Shown: piece after piece, positions 27,601 through 39,600 of the stretch
Layout: every line of letters starts with the position of its first letter
How positions within the stretch are numbered: the first letter of the stretch is position 1
DNA from: Chamaelirium japonicum
Taxonomy: Eukaryota > Streptophyta > Magnoliopsida > Liliales > Melanthiaceae
Direction: 5' to 3'
Assembly: GCA_947650365.1 (NCBI GenBank)
Contig: OX393549.1
Span: 34,690,910-34,754,909 of the forward strand
DNA length: 64,000 nucleotides
The notes under the pieces: model-generated
What the model was told of the DNA's origin: nothing
Database searches by the model: none
The model's input: the letters and a program-made list of their open reading frames with translations, nothing else
Made by a program: the position numbers and the translations under genes

Positions 27601-30600
27601 TCAGGAATTCCCATCTGAAGCACCATGATAGAAGTTAATTTGTTAATCATATAATAAAGGATGCAATCTGCATTGGCAATTGAAACAAATGGTAAAATAA
27701 TGCACAAATACATCAGATGTGTTAGCTGGCTCTTCCACTTGCAAGCAATTTAAAATATCGGCAACCCTTGTTGAAGATTTGCCTTTAGCCCTCACATTTG
27801 GTATCACTCCAAAGGAAAACTGAAATGTCACGAATAAACAAATCTAGTGACGATAAGGATGCTTTCATCAAAGAAAATGGCACAATATTGCTTTAAACAA
27901 AGAAAGAATTAATACAAAATTGATACAATTCTACCCAGGACAGGTTTCCAATTTAGATGCATGTTCCAACTCATAATCAAGGTTAAAGGATTAATTCATC
28001 CTGCCCGTGTTATGTGGTTCCATCACATTTTTTACCATACTGGGCATCCAAAACAATCAAGCACCCGAACAAGAAGATGCACGTGACAAGATAGGCCTAC
28101 CAATATGCTTAAGAAATAAAAGGTTTTTCCTAATGTAAAATAATTTTGATGTAATCATAAGTAACGACAATGTCTTTTTCAAAATTAAAACAGCATCTTT
28201 ACCTCAACTAAACTAAGACAGACCAGATATTTTGCACATGTATGCCAGGGCCGAAAAACACTGAAACAGATCAAATGCACAATATGATCGGGCAAACTGA
28301 AAATCTTTAACCAAAATGTATGGTTAAATACAGCCAAAACATCAATGCCCAAAACCAAAATAAAGCATATAATATTTCGACCATATCAACTACAATTATA
28401 ATATACTAATCAAGGAAGTATGCAAGAAGCAATGGATTAAAATATAACATGTCATTATTTAACTATGCCAACAATTAAAATATAGTAATAATGGCAGCAT
28501 ATAAGAAATCAATGGATTTCTGCTGTGAAGGCTCAAGCATTATCAAGACAGTTCATATGGATAATCAAAAACATGTCGAGTCTTGTTATAAAATTTTATT
28601 ATTGAGTTCACTCTGAAATTCAAAAGTATAATTAACGTACTAATAGTTATACACAGTGCTCTTTACTTACCAATTTGCTAAGGATTTTAAAAGAATAAGC
28701 TTTTGTTCTATTTTTCTTCCGAATTTCTATGAAAAAAAATGGTTTCCTCAATTATTGATTATGAACAAAAAAAGGGATATTATTTATAACCAATCAGAAG
28801 ATGCTATTCAAACAATGTTATTTATTTTTAACAGAATTACCATCAGTAATGTGGCTTGGTACCAAGGTACAAAATTTCGCGAAATATCGTGAAATATCTC
28901 GGTTTTCTCATACCTCGGCACGGAATTCCTGTTGCGATATCGAACGAAATGGAAATCACGATAATATCGCGATATACCGCAATATTTCGCACGATATATT
29001 TGTCGGCACGAAATATCGCGATTTATCGTGGAAATTTTGAGATATTTCGGGAATTTTTGAGATATTTCGGGAATGTTTGAGATTTTGGCACCGAAATGTT
29101 GGAACTGACTGATTATAAAAGGGGACTGGGGGTTTCGTTCTCAGCAGCTTATTTACATATAATAACATTATATGTAAATAAGCAAATACCCCCCATTTGA
29201 GTTTAATAAAAATATTAAAAAAATCAAAAACCAAGTGAATCAAAAAGTATACTTTCAGTTTTAGTAGGAGAAAACAGTTTTTTCAGTTTTTCATAAAATT
29301 TGTACGTTGAGAAAAGTGGTTAAATCAACTCATTTTTAGCTCAAAAAATTCCACGAGATGTAGAACTACAAGTACATCTAGAAAACCATGGTCCGTCAAA
29401 GAAAATTTTGAATGTATAAAACTTTTCTTTATAAAAACTCTTTTTTTTCAGACTTAGTAAAAAACAGTGTCTCAAATTTCAGCATAATTTTTGCACGATA
29501 TTAAACTTGCACAACTTTCTTGGTTTAAGTCCGTTTTCAAAATCGTTTGAAGCATTATTTTAACAATCAACTAATCTTTATTTTGGAAACATTTTTATCC
29601 ACAAAAAGATTAAAAACCATTTTAAAAACATAGATCAAAACAGGATCAAACAAGACTGCAAAAGACTCACAGACTCAAATACAGAATACATGCTTTGTGA
29701 AGCTCTGCACCCATAGATATGGTACAAATATTATCTGAGTGTTCCAAATTGTGTATATATACTTGGTTTATAACTATGCAGAGATTCACTGAAAAATTCC
29801 ATTAAAAAATCAATATTTCCACCATTTCTATAAAATCACAATATTTCCACACTGTCGAAATGTTTCCATGAAATATTTCCATATCCAGAGGGTCGAAATA
29901 TTGACCGAAATGGAAATTTCGAACCTTGTTTGGTACAATGTTAAAAAACAACACACAAATCAAGTTCAGAGAAGGTTTTAAAAAATTGATTAATTTGTTT
30001 CTGACTAAAATAAATGGAGATAACCCACTTTTCCATCTAAAATTGCATACATATTAGATTCAATCCTTGGATTAAATTGATCTATGATTGTCAAGACGAT
30101 TTAGATAATAAATAAAATATATGGATCTACAATAGTAACAAAACAAAAATCAAATAAGTGGTGTTTGTCTAAGTACCTAATATATTGGGCAGTTCCACAA
30201 TATAACTTTATCAACCAAATGCAATGCCTTTGATCAATAGTTTGTGATAAGCACCGAGATGGATTGGTACCCCTTCCTTGCCGAAAATAGACACAGAAGA
30301 CATTGAAGATCACTATTGTACTAGAACCTTCATAATACCAGAATAAATTAACAGGTGTGGCACCATATGTACCCTTTCAAATTGATACAAGTACTTTCAG
30401 TCAAAACAAAAACCAACCACATGATCCAACCTTATATGCCTCGTTTCTAATTAATCAGCTATGGTTCAAATGGTTGATCCCATGAAAAAAATTTCCTTAG
30501 CACAACCACAGGTTACAAATAGCAACCGAGCCAAAAAAAATCAAATTATTTTGAAACAATTCACTCATTTTGGTCATATAAATTAAATAAAAATCTGTGT

Positions 30601-33600
30601 AAACCCCACTGGACTATACCACAAGTTATCTAGAATTGTCCTAATGGCATGTAATAACATAAAAGATATCATGATTCATGACTGTATATAATATTGCTAG
30701 AGAAGTTATTGTCCTAATGGCACGTCATATCATGTTTCAAGTAATGGCAAAGAAAAATAATATTGAAAACTTGGAAAACTATAAAAAGGCTATGATAAAC
30801 CGTAAAAACATGTTAGGAAGCAAAAACTTGCCGCTGTTGATGACTTCTATAATAAGCTAGACTCCAACAAAGGTGACATGTATTATAAATAAGTTAAGAT
30901 GAGGGAAAGAAAAACTCGAGATATAGATTGAGTTCGACACAAAAAGAGTGAGGGCAATACTCTTCTGGTGAAAGATGATAAGATTACAGAGAGAAGGAAA
31001 TATTGTTTCCAAAAGTTATTGAATAAGAACTCTAATGGAGGGGTTTATTTTGGAAGTTCAGCAATTGAGGAGTTGTCATGTTTACTATCGATCAATTAGA
31101 GTAAATCAAGTAGTTGTGGCTTTGAAAATGCAAAAGGGCAAGGAATTAGAACATGATCAAATACCAATTCAAGTTTGGAAAATCGCAGGAAAAATTGGGC
31201 CAATTTGGATAACAGGATTAATTAATGAAATTCTGAAAACAAAAAAAATGCCAAATGATTGGAAGTATCATGGTTTATTTAAGACGTTAATGAAATTACA
31301 TCTAGCAAACCATGGTGGGCTTGTCGGAATTTTAAGACGTTAATTGCTAATTAATGTCATTCTACATCATGGTCCTCTAAAGGAAAAGAAGCCATTTCAT
31401 CGGTAAGATAGAAGGCCAGGTAAAAACGTTCTCAACTATGAATTCTAGGAACATCATAGGTTCCCTGATGATTAGTCCATCCTAATATAATCTTAAGAGT
31501 GATCATGATCTTACAGTCCTATGATGTAAAAATAATGCATGAACAGTGTCAATACCCATCTAAGACAAAAAAGAAAATAAGACCGAATTGGCACTATCAG
31601 TTTGCAGTCATTATAATAGCCACGATATCACCATTCTCTAAATGTCAATTCATTCACTATTATAAGTTGCATGGCCTGCAACCATAAATACACAAGGCCA
31701 TCATATTATAGATCCATCAAATTGTAATCCAAAAGACATGTCATACATACCTCCAGCCTATGAATGGCTTTTGCGACATGCCAAAGAGAACTTGTATCAC
31801 CATCTACTTGGCATTCCTATAAAGAAAAATAATCAAAGGAAAGATGTTAAGACCTTCAAAAGTAATTCACGTAAATCAACTATCTGCATTCAACCTACGC
31901 TAAAAGCAACATCAAGTTCAAAAGATAGAACATCCTCATCCAACGGCATTATGTATAATGGGTACTCCCCAATAGTCAGCAAATGGTGAACCTTTTCCTC
32001 CTCGAAGATCTGCATGAACACATCAGCTTACTTTCTAAGCAACTCAATTAGAAAATTCTAGATGGCATTTCACAGGAAGAAAAGATTTATGCATTAAATA
32101 TATTTGCATCAATAAAAAATGAAGTGCCTAAAATGGTAAATAAGAGAAAAAAGCATGAACCATCACCAATCCACCATGACTAGAAGATGAGGAACTGGTA
32201 AGGCACAGACAGAACCTTATGTGTAAAAAGCAAAAGGAAGCAGCCATGAAGACCATCAAATACTGAAGGAAAGCATTATGTCAATAAAGAACCTGTAAGG
32301 ACGTTTTACGCGGAAAAAGACTTGCTAGTTATTGTCCTTCTCTTGGATCTTGATTCTTTATCAAAAAGATTGAGATGTCAATTTATGATCATAATTCAAA
32401 TGTGACTGTGACATTGAAATCTAAAAGTAGAAATTCAACAAACTAGCTGAAAGAATAAGCATTCTTTGTGAACAAAGTCTTGCGTATTGGTTGAACCTAA
32501 ACAACAAGCCTTATTCCATCTAATTTATTTCAGCATACTATATAAGCACATCATTTAGTAACAAAAGATAACACAATTATGGAAGAAACTCACCTTTTCG
32601 CAAACGATTGTGCGCCGTGGGACAAAATAAACAAAGTACTCCCTCTGGAGCCCTTTTGAAATATCATCCTGGATATGGGATGAAATGAACTTCATCAGGT
32701 TAAGCTTGGAACGAACAAGATATAGCACTTTGGAGCATTCAGTTTGAACAGGCTCTGGAGAGAGATGCCGCAGTTCCACACCATTTTCCTGTACAGAATG
32801 CAAGGTACCATTATCATATTCATTGAGTCAGGTTTTGCTGCTAATATGGTATGACCTTGGCGAAAGTGATTCTAGGAAAATGATTGAATATAGAGCTATA
32901 AATGAACATAAGAAAAGTAATAAACCATGTTGTCAAGATGTGGCATGCGGTCTGTGCGGTCCAGGATCCCCAATCGCTATGTAGTCACACATGCGATTGT
33001 GCGGTCGCACAGCCCCTTGTACGGTTTTCTTCTTGATAATTATAAAATACAAAAAAATGTAAAAAAAAACCCAATAATTTTAAACAATAATTAAAGGTAC
33101 TAAGATTACTATGCAGCATTCAAAAGTCATAAATTCGATTGCTTTCATATATAGAAATATAGAATAGTACAATACATTCATAAAAAATAATTACGCTCAT
33201 AAAACAATACACTATCAATGTTGTCACTCCTTCCCCTTAGTTGGGCTGACAATTTTGGACCCGACACGAAATTAGCAGGTCTGGGTTAAACGGGTTGGAT
33301 CATAAATGGGTCGACACGACTAAACCGATTAGTAAACGGGTCGGGTCTGGGTTTTGTCTTCGACCTGTTTGACCCGTTTAAAAATCAATGGGCCGGATCG
33401 GGTCTACCCGGCATCCGATCATAGTGTGATGTAACCAGATATCTAATTGACTGGTCTGCGATGGGTTAAACGGACGGCTGTGATCAGGACACCCTTGATG
33501 GAGAGTTGCAACGAAATATAAAAATAATAATAATGAATGAATATTTAAATGGGTCTTGCTGGGTCTTAGCGGGTCTACCGTTTATAAACGGGTCGGGTAC

Positions 33601-36598
33601 GGGTTTAGGGTCTAGACATGATTAGTTAAATGGTTCAGGTCCGGGTTTAGGGGTTTTGAACACGACTCGACCTATTGCCAGCCTTACCCCTTAGCCTTCG
33701 GTTGCTTTGGGGCGATGTCTCAAACAACCCTGCAAGTGAGGAGTCATTAGACTCATCCTCCTCCTTATAGGTATCTCGTAGCTCCTCCTACCACTCCACT
33801 TCAAACATGTAGTAGATGTTGTACCTGCTGTGGCGAAGACGAAGGTGGACGCGGATCAATTCTCTGGCAGTCGTCAATATGTACTATACAATCTCTTTTG
33901 GAAATTCTTTACTTGCTCAAAGCATGCTCTTGTATTATCCCTGAATGGACGCGCCAAGTGTTGATTGTTCCGTGTTATCCAGCCCTTATCAACATATTTT
34001 AAACTTGGGGATCTTAGTGAGAGGTCCCTCACCAAGAGATCGGTTAAGGGGAAGGACACCCAAAGAGATGGTGTTGCACCAGGTCCCTTCGAACCTGGGA
34101 ACCACCCCCCCTCCCCTGTCGCCGCCACTAGAGCTAACCGAACCCCCCCCCCCCCCTCCCCCGTCACCACTGGACCTAACCGAACCCCTCCCCCGCCATC
34201 GTCGGACGTAACCGAACCCCCCGGACCTAATCGAACCCCACTCCCCCCGGCCGGCCAGACCTAATCTACAGGCCATGGGATGAACCCTAGACCTAGACCT
34301 AGACCTAACCGAAACTCCGCCGCCGCCGGAGGTCGAGGTCGCCGAGCTCGCCGTTGCCGTGGAGTCGCTCGTGCCCGTCACCCGCCGCAGCTGTTGCTGC
34401 CGCCGGAGCAGCTCGCGCCCGCTGCCCGCCGCAGCTGCTGGAGCCGCTCGTTCCTGCCGCTCGAGAGAGGAAGAAGAAAGGTAAATTCGGGCCAGAGACC
34501 TTAGGCTAAATGATATGTTGTATGTCCTTAGGCTAAACCAATCTCTTGGTCATGGACCTTACACACATTAGCCCTTTAAACTTTGGTCAAAATATTGACA
34601 CTTTGCTGAAATATTTCGGTTTTGGCAAGGATCGAAACCAAATTTCAGTCAAATTTGGTTTCAGCTTTCGGATCTAGAACTGGAACTATAAATTTCGGAC
34701 CATTTCGGCTAATTTCGGTCAATTTTGGTTTCAAATAAATCTCAAATTTAAGTCAATTCCGGTTGAAATTTTAAAATTTTGACCGAAATTTCAGTTTAGA
34801 CTTGGACCGAAACCCAAAAGGAAACAAAATTTTAAAACCTTCTAACTAAGATAGTAACACAAATCGCTAATTTTGGTGTTCTTAGTTGTTAGACTGTTAT
34901 GCTAGTATCTCAATCCTAGAACATTGGACCTCAAAGTTCGAAGAGTGTCATCAGCATAGGAGAGGAACTCGTACCTCAGAAGTAATGGAGAAAAGAGTTA
35001 TGAGTACAAAAAGAAGAGCAAAAGAGAGCTTCCTTGAATTGTTGAGGGAAGCTTGAGCTTGAAGATGACGAAAGAGCTTGGTGTGGGATGAAATGGAGCG
35101 GTTTGGGGGTATACATAGGGTAAGAAAGGGTGGAAGCAGAGTGGTGGAGAAATGCAGTCGTTGTTGTAAGGCCACACAATGCAACGACTACCGTTTTATA
35201 GTTGAAATTGTGCTCTCACAGTGAGTTGTGCAACCGCACAACTCCAATGATAATTTTTTTAAAAAAAAATAGGTCATTGGATTGTGCAGAAGCATATGCG
35301 AGTCAGCTTTCAAATTTAGACGTTACAATACTCAAGAGCAAGAGAAAAGGAAAGGAGATAATCTAGAACATATGCATCCGAGGATCAAAAATTCTCAAGT
35401 CAAGAACTGATCTGAAAATTCGGTTGTCAATCTATTGCAAACGAGAGTCAAAGCTATAGGATAGGGTAGCGCAATACAATAACTGTGATCACTAACCGGG
35501 GTTAGCAAAATAGGTCAAGAGAGGAAGGGTCCTACACTATAGTCTAGGCTTCTCAATGCGGCAAACACGCAAACACTTGGCTTATCCGCTTAGTAGGGTA
35601 TTTTTGGCAATAGCGGGCAATGGATGGTATCGACGGGCAAGCGATTGAATTGACGGACAATAGAGAAAGGTGGGTGACAAGTAGACAAGTGGAGAGGGCA
35701 ATAGAAGGAAAGGTAGAGATAGATCAAACGTTAATGGAGGGGTAATATTAAAGCAAGTTTAAGAGGACTATGTGTGCAGTCCATAAATATAACAAAAGAT
35801 AAAAGATATATCTTGGTCGTTGATCCATATGCACAAAGACGAGTGCAAAGCTGAGATTTAAGCGAATGCATCATTAGCCAAAATAGAAAGCCGATTAAAT
35901 TTAATAACCACGATTAAGGCAGGTCGATTAAAATCAATCCCACAAATAAGGAAGGTGTATTAAATGCCCCACAGCTAATGCCCCCCGATTAAGTTTTTTT
36001 TTTAGTAAGACCATGATTAAGGATAGCCAAATAAGGAAGGTTGATTACAATAAGGAAGGTTGATTAATATACTCTCTTTATATAGCGCAAATGAATAGAG
36101 GCATATGTGCTTAAAGATCCAACGGTGATGGTGAGATCTCTTATGTGCATTGTTTTAACAAGAGTGCTGCTATTTACACCCACAAAATTATTAGGGCCCC
36201 GAATGTCGAAACTGCAGCGACTGCCTTTGGGGGCAAAACATGTCGGATGCCTTCGGTCACGACTGTGTTTTGCCGCCAAAGGCAGCCACTGCAGTACATT
36301 TTGAATGCTTTTTTTCTCTTATTTCATTTGAAGCCCACGAAAACCAAAGTTATTTTACTTTTTTTTTAGATATTATCAATTAACATCCAAGGAATAATTT
36401 TCTCAATTAAGAACAAAAAATATGGAGCATAGCCATATAATTACCTAAGAAAAATCCATCCAAAAGTGATGAGAAGGATCCCTGAGTTCTAGAATCGGCC
36501 ACAAACGCGACAAGCTTAGATCGAACTAACATCCTCTAATATTGATTGATGAATGCAATATTGATCCTTTTTTGTGATTATATTGATTGCCTCTTTTT

Positions 36599-36631
<33 letters not shown>

Positions 36632-39600
36632 GGGGGGGGGGGGGGGGTCTTTTCTTTAGACTATATTGATTGATGAATGTGATATTTGATTCATAGACGG
36701 GCACTTGATTTCTTTGGTTGCTGCAAGGAAGATCTGAAGTCCAAATAGAACCCACCTCGTGCCTTTTTTATATGAATGTGATATCTGAACCCTCTTCTAT
36801 CTTAATCTTGATCCTTGGTTGCCCTTGCCTTTTTTTTAGAACTTGGCCTCTTTGTTTGCATTTTTTTATGCATGCGATATTGATTACCTCTTTTTTTCAA
36901 TAAGGTGGTTAGGACGTTATCTCGTGGAGATGGGCACGAGATGGACTTGATCTTTTTGGTTGTATCAAGGCAGATTTTTGATGATGAAGGTAAGTCCTTG
37001 AACCCAACAATACTTTATTATTTTTTTGTTTTTTTTGGATTATATTGATTGATGTGATGAGGCATTGTCATAAAGCTATTTTTTGACAGGTATTGCCATA
37101 TTATGAAACTATTTTAACGTAGAAAATCACTAATAATTCTTTGGTTTTCCTTTGAAATTGAATGGGTTCTAGCGTTTCGTGTTGGGTAATCAAATTGTAC
37201 TTCATATTCGGTCGTGTGATAGTCATATTTAGGATGGTTTGATAGGTGGTGTGTGATAGTGATATTTTGGGACAACCCCTTCGAGGTCTGAGGAAGGGGG
37301 CAAGAGAAAGGATGTACGATAGTGGTGTTTTGGGGCAATACCTTCGAGGTCCGGGGGTAGGAGTACTAGGAGGCGAGCAAGAGATAATATAACAAGGGAG
37401 TGTCCGGATGCAATTTGGATAGTTGCTGCACAAGCGAGGAGGGTGATCCTAGCCACCAAAGGCATTTGCTGCGAGGGGTCGCCGGAGACAGTGGCACTAG
37501 AGGCTACAAACGGATCTGTTTCGGCCGAATCTGTAAACCCTAGTTTTAGGGTTAGCGAATTAGGTTTAAGGTTATGTGTACTGGATTATTGAATTTAGCC
37601 TAAATTGACAGCCACATTTGAACCACTATTCAAGTTGTTGAAGAACGGTCCCACCGAATGGACAAATAAATGTCAGCAGGCCTTCGACAAGACCAAAGAA
37701 TACTTGTTGAATCCATCAGTATTGGTCCCCCCTAACTCCTGGAGGCTCCGTCTCATATACCTAACTATCCTAGAGTCATCAACAGTTGTGTCCTCGAGCA
37801 ACATGATGAGCAACCCTCTTTTTGTCATCCTTGCAGCTTCTCATAGGCTTTTTTGTATTGAACGCATGACATAGTTAGGGTATAATTTTCCAGGTTGAGA
37901 AGTCATCGAGATAATCCGACAGACTTATAAATTGGGAGAGGATGTCAGGCTAGGGTCTGGTGAGGTAGGGGTTTCATAGGGGAGAGCAACCAAGAGGTAA
38001 CAGAGATGCATAGTCGTTCATGTAGCAAGCAGAGCGAACGGCAATGGTTACAACCAGAATTTGTTGCTTTAGCCAGTAGTGGTGGCCGGAGCTTTGGGTA
38101 GCATGAAAGGCAACACGACCAGCGACGTTTTAATTCCTGAGTACCTCCAGTTAGCTGGACTGATGATGGTGGGGATTGGCAAGCTGAGGTAATGATCTCC
38201 CTATATTATGTCCTATAGGGTATGGGGATCAGGAAGCCTTACTTTAGGATCGCCCCGTCTGAATCACCACTCAAGCGGTTAGGGCTCGAAATCGCCTAGG
38301 TGACACTTTCGCTACACTAGTAAGCAGGGTTCATTATCATTATACTTGTATTCCGCTTATTAATCTAATTGTAAAAAAACCCCTCTGCCAATTTCCCATA
38401 TGTAAAATGTTTCTTTGAATTTTTTGTAGAAGCCTTTTTTTTCATCCTCTCCCCTCCTAATTCCTAGACCATTGATTGCAATGACCAAGCAAATTACAGG
38501 GGCATTCTCATTTCTCCTCTCCACCTCGCCACTCATGATTGCAAATCATATTCAAAGGTAGCCCTTTCATCCTGAAAAATCATGTCCATTTTATATAGAT
38601 TCTGACAGTTGGATGATTTCAATATATGATTCAATCTATGCTATCAAAATTGGGACTAATCGGCGACTAGTACCCAGGCGGTAGTTTGCCGACCGACTAA
38701 TTCCGATTCTTTCAAAGCTGGGCAGAATCCCGACTAGTCCCCGACTAGCGACTGGGACTAGTCCCAAAGTGATATTCTGCAAGCAATTTTTTTTTTACAA
38801 GGAGTCTTTGCAAGCAATTTTGTTTTGATTTTTTTGCATTGCCTCGAAGTCTTGAATCGCAACTATGGCTCTTCCAGTTTTCCCTATAATCATTTGTTGA
38901 GAACCTGAGAATTTGAGATTAAAACATAGACAAATAGTTATTGTTTATTTCTTGATATCCATATAACTCTATAATCAAAATTGGGGTTATTCACAGATTA
39001 AACATTAGCAAACAAAAATTGTGATGAATTCTTAGTTCTGAGTCTTCTGATATGGGCATGAAGCCAATACAAATGTGTTCTGTTACTTATGTATTTATAC
39101 TCATGTTGTGAAGTGTGAAGGCATGCATTGTTATTGACCGACTAATATCATATATTTATTGACGTTTATGCTAGTTCATATATCATATATGTTTAGGGAG
39201 AAGGGGGGGGGGGAGTTTGAATAAGTTTTGGCCAACTAGGGGCACACTACCGACTTTGACTGCATAGGATTCAATGTATTTACAGGTTTCTATTTATACA
39301 TTACTTCTCTATATATCTTTTTTCTTGTTTTTTTTATTCACATATCTTTGAATCAAATGATGAAACACAAACTTGACTAATCATAACATATTTAAGAACG
39401 TGCAGTGCAAGTATCTAGATTTGATTTAATATGTTCGCTTTTATTTAGACCTTGTTATTGTTCTTGTTTCAAAGAATGGTGGAATGATTCTCTTGTAGCT
39501 TGTCCCATTGTTGTTTTTGCTATTGTGACCCATGAATTAGTATTGTGTGAGGTAGGCATTTCATTGTTTTTCGCTTCAAACTCGTGACTCGTCAAAGAGA

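Larger units (their letters stand above)
27820..31750 (-). other. VPS33: VPS33 intron 6, 3.9 kb, with an hAT-like element and an RTE LINE remnant
   Basis: Bounded by donor GAG|GTATGT at 31750 and acceptor TTTCAG at 27820. Contents are the element at 28863-29928 and the LINE scrap at about 30690-31345. 27820-28850 and 29940-30680 show only AT-rich unrecognised sequence. Confidence 0.85.
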
